34,673 nucleotides of DNA from Deltaproteobacteria bacterium HGW-Deltaproteobacteria-14 (GTDB lineage: Bacteria; Myxococcota_A; UBA9042; PHBI01). The notes beneath the pieces were generated by a model. It saw nothing but the letters and a program-made list of their open reading frames with translations, made no database searches and was not told where the DNA came from. The position numbers and the translations under genes are program-made. Positions 8,498 through 18,039 of this stretch are shown here, piece by piece (within the stretch, counting starts at the first letter, position 1; each line of letters begins with the position of its first letter). Location: contig PHBI01000072.1 in NCBI GenBank assembly GCA_002841945.1, forward strand, positions 1 to 34,673, written 5' to 3'.

Positions 8498-11400
8498 ATG
8501 CCCCCTCGGACCCCCTCGATCGGCTCCCGCAGCTCCTTCGGCCTCGGCTTCCCGGCCCGCGACGTCGCGCGCGCCGCGTGGAACACCGACGAGGTCGCTG
8601 CGCTCGCCGCCAAGCGCGGGCGCCCCTTCGCCCTGCGCGAGCTCGCCCGCCGCGCCGCCGCCGCCCCGCTGACCGGCAAGGAGGGGCTGTGGCGACCGGG
8701 GGAGCTCATCGCCCTGACCCTCATCGGCGAGGTCCAGCGCGCGCTCATCGCCCACTACTGTGACGAGGAGCGCGCCGGCGCCATGACCGAGGCCCTCGAC
8801 TGGCTCGAGGAGGGCCGCCCGGGCGCCCCGGTGATACACGCGCTGACCGCCTTCGGCGCGTCCTTCCCCGAGGCCGCGCCGCTCGCCCGCGAGCCAGGCG
8901 TCGCCGAGCTCATCAGCGTGCGCATGTTGGCCGAGAACCCGGCCGCCACCCCCTACCAGGCGCTCTTCGACGACACGCCGCTCACCACGCGCCCGCAGTA
9001 CCCGGCGCTCGTGACGAGCCTCGAGGACTACTTCGAGACGCTCCCCGTCGTCGACGCCCTGGGGCTGTCGCTCTTCGGCGTCCTGCGCGCCGCCTCCAAG
9101 GCCCACCCGGACTCGCTCCACGCCCAGCTGTCCTTCATCCGCGAGCGCTTCGCGCGGCTCCTGCCGAGCTGGCTCGTCGCCGAGCTCGTCGTCGCCGGCG
9201 ACGTCCTCTCCGAGGAGGAGGCCGCGCGCGGCGGCGGCCCCGGCCCGATCGAGCCCCTCGTCTTCGGCGGCGGCCGCGACGAGTACGAGAACTTCACCCA
9301 GGACCGCGACTGGATGGCCAACGTCGTCCTGCTCGCCAAGTCGACCTACGTCTGGCTCGACCAGCTCAGCCGCACCTACGGCGTCCCGGTGACGCGCCTC
9401 GACCAGATCCCCGACGCCGAGCTCGACCGCCTCGCGCGCTTCGGCTTCACGGGCCTCTGGCTCATCGGCGTCTGGGAGCGCTCGACCGCGTCCCGCACCA
9501 TCAAGCAGTGGCGTGGCAACCCCGAGGCCCTCGCCAGCGCCTACTCGCTCCACGACTACGCCGTCGCCCACGACCTCGGCGGCGACGACGCCTGGTGGGA
9601 CCTGCACCGCCGCTGCCGCGAGCGCGGCGTCCGCCTCGCCACCGACATGGTCCCGAACCACACCGGCCTCGACTCGCGCTGGATCGTCGAGCACCCCGAC
9701 TACTTCCTGCAGCTCGACAGCCCGCCCTACCCCGGCTACCGCTTCACCGGCGCCGACCTCAGCCCCGACCCGGCCGTCAGCGTCCACCTCGAGGACGGCT
9801 ACTGGGATCACTCCGACGCCGCCGTCGTCTTCAAGCTCTACGACCACCGCGACGGGCGCGAGCGCTACATCTACCACGGCAACGACGGCACCAGCATGCC
9901 GTGGAACGACACGGCGCAGATCGACTACCTCAACGCCGCCGCGCGCGAGGAGGTCATTCAGAAGATCCTGCACGTCGCCCGCATGTCGTCGATCATCCGC
10001 TTCGACGCCGCCATGACCCTGGCCCGCCAGCACGTCCAGCGCCTCTGGTACCCCCTGCCCGGTCACGGCGGCGCCATCCCGTCGCGCGCCGAGCACGCCC
10101 TGACCCAGGCCGACTTCGACCGCGCGATGCCGGTCGAGTTCTGGCGCGAGGTCGTCGACCGCGTGCAGGCCGAGGTCCCCGACACGCTCCTGCTCGCCGA
10201 GGCCTTCTGGCTGATGGAGGGCTACTTCGTCCGCACCCTCGGCATGCACCGCGTCTACAACAGCGCCTTCATGCACATGCTGCGCGACGAGGACAACGCC
10301 AACTACCGCCAGACCCTCAAGAACGTCCTCGACTTCTCGGCCGAGGTGCTCAAGCGCTTCGTCAACTTCATGAACAACCCCGACGAGGAGACCGCCGTCG
10401 AGCAGTTCGGCAAGGGAGACAAGTACTTCGGCGTCGCGCTCATGCTGGTGACGCTGCCGGGGCTGCCGATGATCGGCCACGGCCAGGTCGAGGGCTTCAG
10501 CGAGAAGTACGGCATGGAGTACAAGAAGGCCTACCGCGACGAGCGCGTCGACGAGGAGCTCGTCGCGCGCCACCGCCGCGAGGTCTTCCCGCTGATGCGG
10601 ATGCGCCACGTCTTCAGCGACGCCAACGAGTTCGCGCTCTACGACTTCCAGACCGGCGACGGCCACGTCAACGAGGACGTCTTCGCGTACTCGAACCGCG
10701 CAGGCGAGGAGCGCGCGCTCATCTGCTACCAGAACGCCTTCCGGGAGACGGCGGGCTGGGTCAAGTACGCCGTCCCGACCCGCCGCGGCGGCTCCGAGGC
10801 GCCGCTGGTGAACCTCACCCTGCTCGAGGCGCTCGGGATCGACGCCGGCGCCGGCCTCGTGGGCTTCCGCGAGCAGCGCAGCGGCCTGTGGTACCTGCGC
10901 TACAGCGGCGAGCTCGCCCACCGCGGCCTGTTCGTGACGCTGCACGCCTACCAGTCGCTCGTCTTCCTCGACTGGCGCGTGGTGCCGACCGGCGGCGCGT
11001 GGACCGCCCTGCACGATCAGCTCGGCGGCGCCGGCGTCCCCGACCTCGACCGCGCGGTCAGGAACCTCGAGCTCGCCACCGAGCGCGACGCCTTCCGCCG
11101 CCTCGCGAGCGACGACCCGGCCGCCCCCGCGGACGTCGTGACGGTGCTCACCCTCGCGCGTCCCGCCGCGCCCCCCGACGCGGACGCCACCGAGGACCCG
11201 GCCGCCGCCCTCGGCGCCGCCCTCGCCGCGCTGGCGCGGACGACCCTGCCCCCCGGCACGCGCGCCCTCGCGCGCGCCCTGACGGTGCTGCGCGCCCTGC
11301 CCATCGCCGCCGCCGACGACGCGGACCTCTTCGCGCTCGCCGCCGAGCTCGACGCGCACCCCGACGCCGCGCCGCTCATTCGCGCCGTCGCCGGCGCCGG

Positions 11401-11686
11401 AGAGGACCTCGGTCCGGTGGTGAGCGCCGTCGAGGCGGCCCTCGGTGTGCACTCGCACGATGGCGTTCGCTGGTTCCGCGGCGAATTGATGGAGTCGCTC
11501 GTGCGCGTGTGGGCGCTGCATCGCACCCTGGCCGACGCCTGGGACGCCGCGGAGTCCGCCGCCCTCGACGCCCTCGTCACCGCCGCCGCCTACCGCTACG
11601 ACGCGCTGCTCGAGGCGCTCGGCGAGGGTGGCGACGCGATCGACGCCGCGCCGACCGGAGACGACGGAGACACGCCAGCGACCTGA
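8498..11686 (+). CDS. Large GH13 alpha-amylase-family enzyme
   Basis: 1062 residues. ATG 8498 has ACGGAGGA upstream (about 5-nt gap), better than the ATG at 8429. No signal peptide, so probably cytoplasmic. After ~270 helical N-terminal residues comes the GH13 barrel: region I DMVPNHTG (Asp383, His388), region II IIRFDAAM (nucleophile Asp503), region III LLAEAFW (acid/base Glu568) and region IV FMNNPDEETA (Asp629). Region IV has Pro where many GH13 enzymes have His. The C-terminal ~250 residues are Ala-rich helical and match no domain I know. The likely role is alpha-glucan hydrolysis or transglycosylation, perhaps of storage glycogen; the exact specificity cannot be read. It diverges from the secreted GH15-like gene, so extracellular and intracellular glucan handling may be co-controlled. 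Confidence 0.88.
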   Translation: MPPRTPSIGSRSSFGLGFPARDVARAAWNTDEVAALAAKRGRPFALRELARRAAAAPLTGKEGLWRPGELIALTLIGEVQRALIAHYCDEERAGAMTEALDWLEEGRPGAPVIHALTAFGASFPEAAPLAREPGVAELISVRMLAENPAATPYQALFDDTPLTTRPQYPALVTSLEDYFETLPVVDALGLSLFGVLRAASKAHPDSLHAQLSFIRERFARLLPSWLVAELVVAGDVLSEEEAARGGGPGPIEPLVFGGGRDEYENFTQDRDWMANVVLLAKSTYVWLDQLSRTYGVPVTRLDQIPDAELDRLARFGFTGLWLIGVWERSTASRTIKQWRGNPEALASAYSLHDYAVAHDLGGDDAWWDLHRRCRERGVRLATDMVPNHTGLDSRWIVEHPDYFLQLDSPPYPGYRFTGADLSPDPAVSVHLEDGYWDHSDAAVVFKLYDHRDGRERYIYHGNDGTSMPWNDTAQIDYLNAAAREEVIQKILHVARMSSIIRFDAAMTLARQHVQRLWYPLPGHGGAIPSRAEHALTQADFDRAMPVEFWREVVDRVQAEVPDTLLLAEAFWLMEGYFVRTLGMHRVYNSAFMHMLRDEDNANYRQTLKNVLDFSAEVLKRFVNFMNNPDEETAVEQFGKGDKYFGVALMLVTLPGLPMIGHGQVEGFSEKYGMEYKKAYRDERVDEELVARHRREVFPLMRMRHVFSDANEFALYDFQTGDGHVNEDVFAYSNRAGEERALICYQNAFRETAGWVKYAVPTRRGGSEAPLVNLTLLEALGIDAGAGLVGFREQRSGLWYLRYSGELAHRGLFVTLHAYQSLVFLDWRVVPTGGAWTALHDQLGGAGVPDLDRAVRNLELATERDAFRRLASDDPAAPADVVTVLTLARPAAPPDADATEDPAAALGAALAALARTTLPPGTRALARALTVLRALPIAAADDADLFALAAELDAHPDAAPLIRAVAGAGEDLGPVVSAVEAALGVHSHDGVRWFRGELMESLVRVWALHRTLADAWDAAESAALDALVTAAAYRYDALLEALGEGGDAIDAAPTGDDGDTPAT

Positions 11687-11974
11687 CACCGCTCCCCGAT
11701 CCGCTGACTGTGGCCCCCGGGTGACGCCGCGTGCATTTTCCCACGGTGTCCGGTCGGAAGTTTGCATACAGCGGCTGCCTTCAGGCGGGTCGTCGTTCAA
11801 TAGCAAACGCCCGAAACACGGGAGAGTGGCGTCCATTACCGTATTCTGACGGCCGAGGTCGTTCAATCTGCCACCGGCGTGTGCCAGTGCGTTGGCCATC
11901 GAGGTCCGCTAGTATTCGGCGTCGAGATCACGACCAGTCCGTCGCGACTCGATTCCCTGACCGATACCCGGACG

Positions 11975-13456
11975 ATGACCATGAACCGAATCACGCGCAG
12001 CCTCACCTTCGGACTCGCCTGCCTCGCCTGGGTGACCAGCGGGTGCGGCGACGACACCAAAACGACGACCGACACGTCGACGACCGACACCGTCGTCGCC
12101 GACACCGTCGTCGCCGACACCGCCGTCACCGACACCGCCGTCACCGACACCGGCGGCGCCGACGTCGCCGAAGACACCTCCGTGGCGGACACGGTCGACC
12201 CGGCGGTCGCCGCCTGCCGCGCGGCCATCGCCGCCAAGGAGACCGCGGTCGCCAGCGACCTGACCGGCTGGTCCATCACCGACGCGGCCCAGATGGTCCG
12301 GACCGGCGGCGACCAGGCCAAGGAAGCCGACTACGCCGGCAAGTACCGCGACGACCTCGCCAGCCACCCGGGCTGCGCCCCGCGCACCGAGTACGGCAAG
12401 AACGTCGAGCCCTTCGTGCAGAGCAACGAGGCCGACGTCCCGGCCGGCGTCCCCGCCGACAGCACCAACCTGCCGGGCTACCCCTGCGCCGCCAAGGTCT
12501 ACACCCAGGCGACCCCCGACACCGACAAGCCGGTCGTCATCCTGGTCCACGGCAACTCGTCGGCCAACACCAGCTTCGAGGACTACTTCAAGGCGGCGCT
12601 CGCGGGCACCGACGTCACCACCGGCGCGGGCGCCGGCAACACGTTCAAGGTGGACGCGGCCGTGCGCAAGCAGCTCGCCACCCAGCTCATCGACGACGGC
12701 TACCAGGTCATCGCCTTCGACGCCCGCATCGACAAGGTCGCGACCCTGAGCGACTGGGACTCCGCGAGCGCCACCGGCAACCCGTTCATGAACATCGACC
12801 ACGGCTGGGCCGTGCCGATGCTCCAGTCCCTCGTCAAGGCCGTCATCAACAAGTACCCGGGCCGCAAGGTCTCCATCGTCGGCCACTCCCTCGCCGTCAC
12901 GACGATCCGCGACGCGCTCCGCCGCCTCTACAACGAGAGCAAGACCGGCGCCGCGGGCTCGGTCAACCCCTTCGCCCACCTCCAGGACGTCGTCCTGCTG
13001 TCGGGCGCCAACCACGGCGTCGCGAACGGCCAGTACCTGTGCGACACCTTCCCGCACATGAAGGGCACCGTCGGCTGCGAGATGGGCGACCGCGGGACCT
13101 TCGTCCCGACCTACTTCGACAAGCCCATCAACGGGCCGAGCGACCTCTTCGCGACCCCCTGCGCCGACGGCAGCTACGCCTTCGGCGAGCGCGACCAGTG
13201 CGAGGGCAACGTCGTGCAGTACACGACCGTGACGATGCAGGACGTCGAGGACGGCTCGCTGCAGGACGAGTACGTCTCCGAGGAGTCCTCGCGCCTCGAC
13301 CTCGAGCCGTGCGTCGCCAACGAGCTCATCACCCTGAGCGACTACGACACCAGCGCCTACTTCATCGACGCCTACCCGGCGCTGCTGGCGAACCACTTCG
13401 GCAGCGCCCGGTCGAACGCTGGCATCGCCCTGGTGATGCAGAAGCTCGCCGACTGA
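11975..13456 (+). CDS. Lipase-like alpha/beta-hydrolase lipoprotein with DT-rich linker
   Basis: 493 residues from ATG 11975 (a second ATG at 11981 is equally possible; neither has a strong ribosome site). The signal ends in the lipobox TSGC. It is followed by a Thr/Asp-rich linker of five-residue units (DTVVA, DTAVT) to about residue 75. The catalytic domain has the oxyanion segment VILVHGNSSANTS and the nucleophile elbow VGHSLAV with Ser305; the last position of GxSxG is Ala here. Several Cys in the second half suggest disulfides in an exported enzyme. It resembles secreted triacylglycerol lipases/esterases, with the substrate inferred. Downstream lie an outer-membrane barrel and an acyl-CoA synthetase in the same direction, consistent with fatty-acid release, uptake and activation. 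Confidence 0.8.
   Translation: MTMNRITRSLTFGLACLAWVTSGCGDDTKTTTDTSTTDTVVADTVVADTAVTDTAVTDTGGADVAEDTSVADTVDPAVAACRAAIAAKETAVASDLTGWSITDAAQMVRTGGDQAKEADYAGKYRDDLASHPGCAPRTEYGKNVEPFVQSNEADVPAGVPADSTNLPGYPCAAKVYTQATPDTDKPVVILVHGNSSANTSFEDYFKAALAGTDVTTGAGAGNTFKVDAAVRKQLATQLIDDGYQVIAFDARIDKVATLSDWDSASATGNPFMNIDHGWAVPMLQSLVKAVINKYPGRKVSIVGHSLAVTTIRDALRRLYNESKTGAAGSVNPFAHLQDVVLLSGANHGVANGQYLCDTFPHMKGTVGCEMGDRGTFVPTYFDKPINGPSDLFATPCADGSYAFGERDQCEGNVVQYTTVTMQDVEDGSLQDEYVSEESSRLDLEPCVANELITLSDYDTSAYFIDAYPALLANHFGSARSNAGIALVMQKLAD
12086..12160 (+). repeat. Five 15-nt tandem repeats encoding DTxxx units
   Basis: Five consecutive in-frame 15-nt units start at 12086, 12101, 12116, 12131 and 12146 and encode DTVVA, DTVVA, DTAVT, DTAVT, DTGGA. 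Units 1-2 and 3-4 are identical pairs, which suggests recent duplication and a length-variable stalk. Confidence 0.88.
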
Positions 13457-13552
13457 CGCAGTGCGGGCGCGAGCGGGCGTCGTCCCCCCGCTCGCGCCGC
13501 CGCGCCGCCACGCGTGCGGCGCACCATCCGTTCCTGATAGAATCGCATCGCG

Positions 13553-13589
13553 GTCGCACATTGGCTGCATGACGCGGTCAATGTGCGAC
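13553..13589 (+). promoter_or_regulatory. 11-bp stem hairpin in the leader of the outer-membrane barrel gene
   Basis: GTCGCACATTG (13553-13563) pairs perfectly with CAATGTGCGAC (13579-13589) around a 15-nt loop, ending 23 nt before the ATG at 13613. A TAGAAT at 13538-13543 could be the -10 element, which would put the transcript start right at the hairpin. It may stabilise the mRNA 5' end or control translation of the barrel protein. Confidence 0.45.
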
Positions 13590-13612
13590 GCGACTTCCCC
13601 GCGGAGCGCGCC

Positions 13613-15013
13613 ATGAACATCGTCCGCCTCGGCACTCTGGTCCTTGCGCTCACCCTCGGCGCCGCACCCGCGCTCGCCGCCCCGCCCCCCGACCGGCCCG
13701 CGACCGACCCCGGCGTGGCCCCGGAGGAGGCCCCCGCGCCGCCGACCGCGCCGTCGACTGAGCCTGTCGACGCGCCTCCGATGCGTCCCGCCGAGCCCGC
13801 CCCCGAGCGTCCGGTGGAGGCGGCCACCGCGGCGTCCCCGGCGGTCGACCGCACCCTGTCCACGGCGGGGACGCGCCCCTGGCACGCCTTCGCGTTCTGG
13901 ACCTCGGAGGACGGGCGCGACTTCATCAAGCCGGTCCTGCAGCTCGCGACCATGATGGTCGCCTACGCCCCCCAGAGCGACTCTTCGGACGGCCTCGCCG
14001 CGCGCTTCAGCACCCTCGCGATGGCGCGCTTCGGCCTCGAGGGCGAGCTGTTCGACTGGATCTCCTTCCGCAGCGTATTCGAGCGCAACCTCGGCTTCAG
14101 CCTCGGCCGCAACGGCCCCGTCGGCACCAGCGTCTGGGAGGGGACCGCGGCGCTGCAGGCGCGCGAGAACTACATCCAGCTGCACCGCGGCGGCTTCACG
14201 CTCACCGGCGGCATCTTCCCGGACCCGGCCTCGGTCGACTACTTCTCGACCAACGTGCTCGACGCCTTCGGTGTCGATCCCTACGTGCGCGACCCCCTGC
14301 TCATCAGCGGCTTCAACCAGGGCCAGGGTGTGATGGCGCGTTATACGGCGGGGGGCTTCACCGCGGGCTTCTCGTTCACCGCCGGCAACCCCCTCATCTC
14401 GAGCCTCTCCTTCGGCTTCGGCGGCGATCTGACCTCGCTCGGGACGCTCTACACGGCGCCCTTGCGCACGTTCACCAACGGCATCCCGGCGTCCGACATC
14501 CAGATGACGGTGCTGTCGCCCTCGGTCACCTTCGAGAGCCCGGCCTTCGACATCAAGGCGACCGGCCAGTTCTATCTCGTCGACGTCGACGCGACCAAGG
14601 ACACCGACAAGTCGGTCAACGGCTTCAACGCGCGGGTGACGGCCCAGGTCAAGCTGCTCGACCAGAAGCTCCGCATCTTCGCGAGCGGCGCCGTGCGGAG
14701 AAACCAGCAGCTCGACGTGACCGACCTCAGCAAGCGCATCGACGCCTACACCGGCGTCGTCGGCGCCGGCGGCTTCGACCTTGCCTTCGGCGACTTCGGC
14801 TTCGGGGCGCAGTACTACTACCTGCACAGCGAGTTCACCGAGAAGAGCAACCTCACGAGCCACTACCTCAACGTGGGCCTGACCTGGTGGCTCGAGCCGC
14901 CCTATCTGTCGGCAGGGCTGCGCTGGGGCCGCACGATGACCTCGTCGGAGCCGAGCGATCCCCGCGTCAAGACGACCGACAGCGTCATCCTGTCGATGCG
15001 TCTGCTCTTGTAG
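13613..15013 (+). CDS. Outer-membrane beta-barrel (porin-like) protein
   Basis: 466 residues from ATG 13613, GGAG 8 nt upstream. A clean signal peptide (MNIVRLGTLVLALTLGAAPALA) is followed by a Pro/Ala/Glu-rich spacer to about residue 75. The rest alternates hydrophobic and polar residues in strand-length segments with Gly/aromatic girdles (MARFGLEGELFDWISFRSVFE, FTAGFSFTAGN, FGFGAQYYYLHSEF, YLNVGLTWWLE, YLSAGLRWGR), as in phosphate-selective-porin-like or FadL-like barrels. It ends SVILSMRLLL, without the usual terminal Phe. It lies between a lipase-like gene and an acyl-CoA synthetase gene (23 nt downstream), so hydrophobic substrate uptake is plausible but inferred. Confidence 0.78.
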   Translation: MNIVRLGTLVLALTLGAAPALAAPPPDRPATDPGVAPEEAPAPPTAPSTEPVDAPPMRPAEPAPERPVEAATAASPAVDRTLSTAGTRPWHAFAFWTSEDGRDFIKPVLQLATMMVAYAPQSDSSDGLAARFSTLAMARFGLEGELFDWISFRSVFERNLGFSLGRNGPVGTSVWEGTAALQARENYIQLHRGGFTLTGGIFPDPASVDYFSTNVLDAFGVDPYVRDPLLISGFNQGQGVMARYTAGGFTAGFSFTAGNPLISSLSFGFGGDLTSLGTLYTAPLRTFTNGIPASDIQMTVLSPSVTFESPAFDIKATGQFYLVDVDATKDTDKSVNGFNARVTAQVKLLDQKLRIFASGAVRRNQQLDVTDLSKRIDAYTGVVGAGGFDLAFGDFGFGAQYYYLHSEFTEKSNLTSHYLNVGLTWWLEPPYLSAGLRWGRTMTSSEPSDPRVKTTDSVILSMRLLL

Positions 15014-15036
15014 CCTTCGGCGCCCGAGGACCGGTC

Positions 15037-16560
15037 ATGATCCACGACTTCATCGCCCGCTGGGCCGCGCTCGCGCCGAACCGGGTCGCCATCGACGACC
15101 TCGACCAGGGCCGGGCGCTCAGCTACCGGGCCCTCGACGACCGCGTGACGCGGCTCGCCGTCGCCCTGACCGACGGGCTCGGGCTCGCGCCGGGCGCGCG
15201 CGTGGCGATGCTGAGCGGCGGCCGCGTCGAGGTGTTCGAGACGTACCTCGCGTGCGTGCGCGCCGGGCTCCTCTTCGTCCCGCTGAACACGCGCCTGGCC
15301 GCCCCGCGCATGCGGGCCATCCTGGACGACGCCGCGCCCGCGGCCCTGCTCTACGACGACGACCGCGCCGAGCTCGCCGCCACCCTGAGGGGGGACCGCG
15401 CGCCGCTCCGCGGGGTGGCCCTCGGCGCCCACCGCCTCGCGGCCGACGACGTCGGCTACGAGGCGCTGCTGTCGGCGGCGCGCCGGCGCCCGACCCGGCC
15501 CATCTCGCTCGAGGACGTCTCGCTCATCCTCTACACGAGCGGGACGACCGGCTTCTCCAAAGGGGTCCAGATCGCCTGGCGCCAGGTCGTCTTCAACGCG
15601 GTCAACACCGCGCTGGCTTGCAACCTGACCTGGCGCGACAGCGCGCTGGCGATGTTGCCGCTCTTCCACACCGGCGGGCTGCACTGCCTGGCGACGCCGA
15701 TCCTCCACCAGGGCGGGCGGGTCGTGCTGACCGACGGCTTCGACGCCGACCGCACGGTGGCGCTGCTGCGGGACGGAGACGTCACGACGACCATCGCGGT
15801 GCCGACGATGTACCAGGCGCTGCTCGAGGCCGGGATCAGGGACGTCCCGCTGCCGAGCGTCCGGGCGCTGCTCTGTGGCGGCGCACCATGCCCGCACCCG
15901 CTGATCAATCGCTACCACGGCGCGGGGCTGCCGTTGCGGCAGGGCTACGGGCTGACCGAGGTCGGCCCGAACTGCTTCACCCTGGCCCCACTCGAGGGCC
16001 CGCACCGCCTCGGGAGCGTCGGCTGGCCGGCCTTCCACGGCGGCGCGCGGCTGGTCGACGACGCGGGTCTGGACGTCCCGCCCGGCACCCCCGGGGAGCT
16101 GCTGTTGAAGGGTCCGCACGTCACCGCAGGCTACTACAATCAGCCCGAGCTGACCGCGGCGGCCCTCGACGCCGACGGGTGGTTCCACACCGGCGACGTG
16201 TTGCGGTGCAGCGAGGACGGCGCCTTCTACGTGGTGGACCGCAAGAAGGAGATGTTCATCTCGGGTGGCGAGAACGTGTACCCGGCGGCCGTCGAGCTGG
16301 TGCTGGGCACCCACCCGGACGTCGCGATGGTCGCGGTGGTGCCCGCGGACGACGCCCGCTGGGGGCAGGTGGGCGTCGCGGCGCTGGTCTTGCGCGGGGG
16401 CGCCGCGCCCCCGCGCGACGAGGCGCTCAAGGCCTGGGCCAAAGCGCACCTGGCCAGCTACGAGGTCCCCAAGCGCTGGGCCGTCCTCGACGCGCTGCCG
16501 CTCAACGCCAGCGGCAAGGTCGACAAGGCGGCGCTGCGCGAGGCGCTCGGCAGCACCTGA
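15037..16560 (+). CDS. Acyl-CoA synthetase (AMP-forming, class I adenylating enzyme)
   Basis: 507 residues. ATG 15037 has GAGGA 6 nt upstream and lies 23 nt after the barrel gene, so they are probably one transcript. All ANL-superfamily motifs are present in order: the P-loop-like LYTSGTTGFSKG (about residues 165-177), GYGLTEVGPN, WFHTGDV, DRKKEMFISGGENVYPAAVE and the C-terminal lysine motif LNASGKVDKAAL. It should activate a carboxylic acid with ATP to an acyl-adenylate and pass it to CoA. Its size and motifs fit medium/long-chain fatty acyl-CoA ligases or MenE-like enzymes; no menaquinone genes are nearby. Context with lipase and porin favours exogenous fatty acids. Confidence 0.87.
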   Translation: MIHDFIARWAALAPNRVAIDDLDQGRALSYRALDDRVTRLAVALTDGLGLAPGARVAMLSGGRVEVFETYLACVRAGLLFVPLNTRLAAPRMRAILDDAAPAALLYDDDRAELAATLRGDRAPLRGVALGAHRLAADDVGYEALLSAARRRPTRPISLEDVSLILYTSGTTGFSKGVQIAWRQVVFNAVNTALACNLTWRDSALAMLPLFHTGGLHCLATPILHQGGRVVLTDGFDADRTVALLRDGDVTTTIAVPTMYQALLEAGIRDVPLPSVRALLCGGAPCPHPLINRYHGAGLPLRQGYGLTEVGPNCFTLAPLEGPHRLGSVGWPAFHGGARLVDDAGLDVPPGTPGELLLKGPHVTAGYYNQPELTAAALDADGWFHTGDVLRCSEDGAFYVVDRKKEMFISGGENVYPAAVELVLGTHPDVAMVAVVPADDARWGQVGVAALVLRGGAAPPRDEALKAWAKAHLASYEVPKRWAVLDALPLNASGKVDKAALREALGST

Positions 16561-16590
16561 GCGCTCGCGGATCGCGTCGCCCGAGGGGGT

Positions 16591-18039
16591 TCAGGCGGCC
16601 CCGGCGGCGGTCGGCGCGACCTTGTATCTGAAGAGGTAGCGCTGGGTCCGCAGCCCGCGCAGGAGCCAGTAGAACAGCACGAAGCCGAGCACGAGGATGA
16701 GCGGCCCGGAGGCGAGCGCCATGGTCCAGTCACCGTCCTTGATGCCGGCGAGCACGAGGTCGATGACCTCGCCGGCGGCCAGGATGAAGAGGAACGGGAA
16801 CACGAGGATCCAAAGAAACCCGAGGCTTCCCAAACGGATGAAGCGCTTGTGGCTGCCGAGCGGGACCCCGTCGGCGAAGCGCGCCCGCAGGATCTTCTGC
16901 CACTTTCCGAGCAAGAAGCCAGCCCCGAGGACCAGGCTCACGAGCGCCAGCACGATGAACAGCAGCGTGCCGCCGACGCTGACGTAGACCAGGGCGGTCG
17001 AGGCCTCGGGGACCTGGGTCACGTAGAGGAGGTTGACGAGGACGTAGCCGATGAGCGCCTCGGCGGCCGGCTGCGCCACCACGACCATCGCCAACGTGGT
17101 CAACACCATCAGGACCGCGAGCCCGAGCAGGAGCGCCCCCGTCGTCAACGCCTCGGCGACCAGGCGGTGGCGCACCAGGCGGTTCACCTCCGCCGCGGTC
17201 GCCTCCCCGCTGATGACGCGCTCGGGCATCCGGATGATGGTCAGCACGATGTCCTTCTGGGTCATCAGGAACAGGGCGACCACGAGCAGCGACAGCAAGA
17301 TGGGGAGGAACCCGAGGATGTCCTTCACCCACGAGAAGGTGCGCGCGAGGGACTTGAACACCGTGACGTCATGCGCGAACGCGGCGGCGTTGCTCAGCAG
17401 CGCCGTCGGCACGTCCTCAGCCGCGCCGCTGATGAGCTGCTCGAGCGGCGGCAAGACGAGCTCGTCGGGGAACTCGCCGAGCTCGCCGAGGTTGTCCTTC
17501 AGCGCGTCGAAGGCCGCGTCCGTGAGCTGCACCACGGGGTTGGTGGCGATCGACAGCTCGGCCTGCACCGACTTGAAGACCACGAGCAGCGCGGAGAAGA
17601 GGAGCATCGTGACGACAAACATCACCGCGGCGGTGGCGCTCAGCTTGAACAGCTCGCGGCCGCGCCCGGGGTAGCGGCGTCGCAAGAACAGCGGGAGCAG
17701 CAGGAGCAGCAGCCCGGACAGCGAGAGGACGAAGAGGATGTCGATGACGAGGTCGAAGCGCGCCTCGTTCTTCGCGGCCATCTTGGTGGCCAGCTTGTCC
17801 ATGACCTTGGCCTGGACCTCATCGATCTTCTGGACGATGAACGCCATCAGGGCGGCCTCGTCCTCGGCGGAGAGCGCCTCGGGCTCTCCCGCCCGCGCGG
17901 CGTCAGCGGCGGGCGCGAGGTCGCCGCCGGGCGCCGGATCGGCGGCGGGCGCCGGATCGCGCTCGGGCTCGGCGGGCGACGCCTGCGGGGCGAAGAGGAC
18001 GACCACGGCGCCGAGAGCGACTGCAGACCTGCCGAACAT
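16591..18039 (-). CDS. Polytopic membrane protein of unknown function
   Basis: 482 residues from ATG 18039, with GGAG 8 nt upstream (CCGGAGTTCGCG); the longer frame to 18108 is less likely. The N-terminus looks like a signal peptide (to about residue 22). Then comes an Ala/Pro/Asp-rich tract (about 23-52), a charged amphipathic helix (VQKIDEVQAKVMDKLATKMAAKNEAR), and about eight hydrophobic helices near 98-120, 134-155, 245-265, 300-325, 335-355, 362-392, 420-445 and 450-470. A soluble loop of about 80 residues lies between helices 2 and 3. I do not recognise the family. It converges on the acyl-CoA synthetase (30-nt gap) and stands apart from its other neighbours. Confidence 0.75.
   Translation of the reverse strand: MFGRSAVALGAVVVLFAPQASPAEPERDPAPAADPAPGGDLAPAADAARAGEPEALSAEDEAALMAFIVQKIDEVQAKVMDKLATKMAAKNEARFDLVIDILFVLSLSGLLLLLLPLFLRRRYPGRGRELFKLSATAAVMFVVTMLLFSALLVVFKSVQAELSIATNPVVQLTDAAFDALKDNLGELGEFPDELVLPPLEQLISGAAEDVPTALLSNAAAFAHDVTVFKSLARTFSWVKDILGFLPILLSLLVVALFLMTQKDIVLTIIRMPERVISGEATAAEVNRLVRHRLVAEALTTGALLLGLAVLMVLTTLAMVVVAQPAAEALIGYVLVNLLYVTQVPEASTALVYVSVGGTLLFIVLALVSLVLGAGFLLGKWQKILRARFADGVPLGSHKRFIRLGSLGFLWILVFPFLFILAAGEVIDLVLAGIKDGDWTMALASGPLILVLGFVLFYWLLRGLRTQRYLFRYKVAPTAAGAA

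Noticed and set aside
8369..11899. 1176-codon open frame on the minus strand
   Set aside because: It is antisense to the GH13 gene, rich in Arg/Gly/Val/Glu with no motif. In DNA with nearly all G/C third positions, such long antisense frames arise automatically.
11909..14863. 984-codon open frame on the minus strand
   Set aside because: Spans two clear plus-strand genes with signal peptides and motifs; shadow frame.
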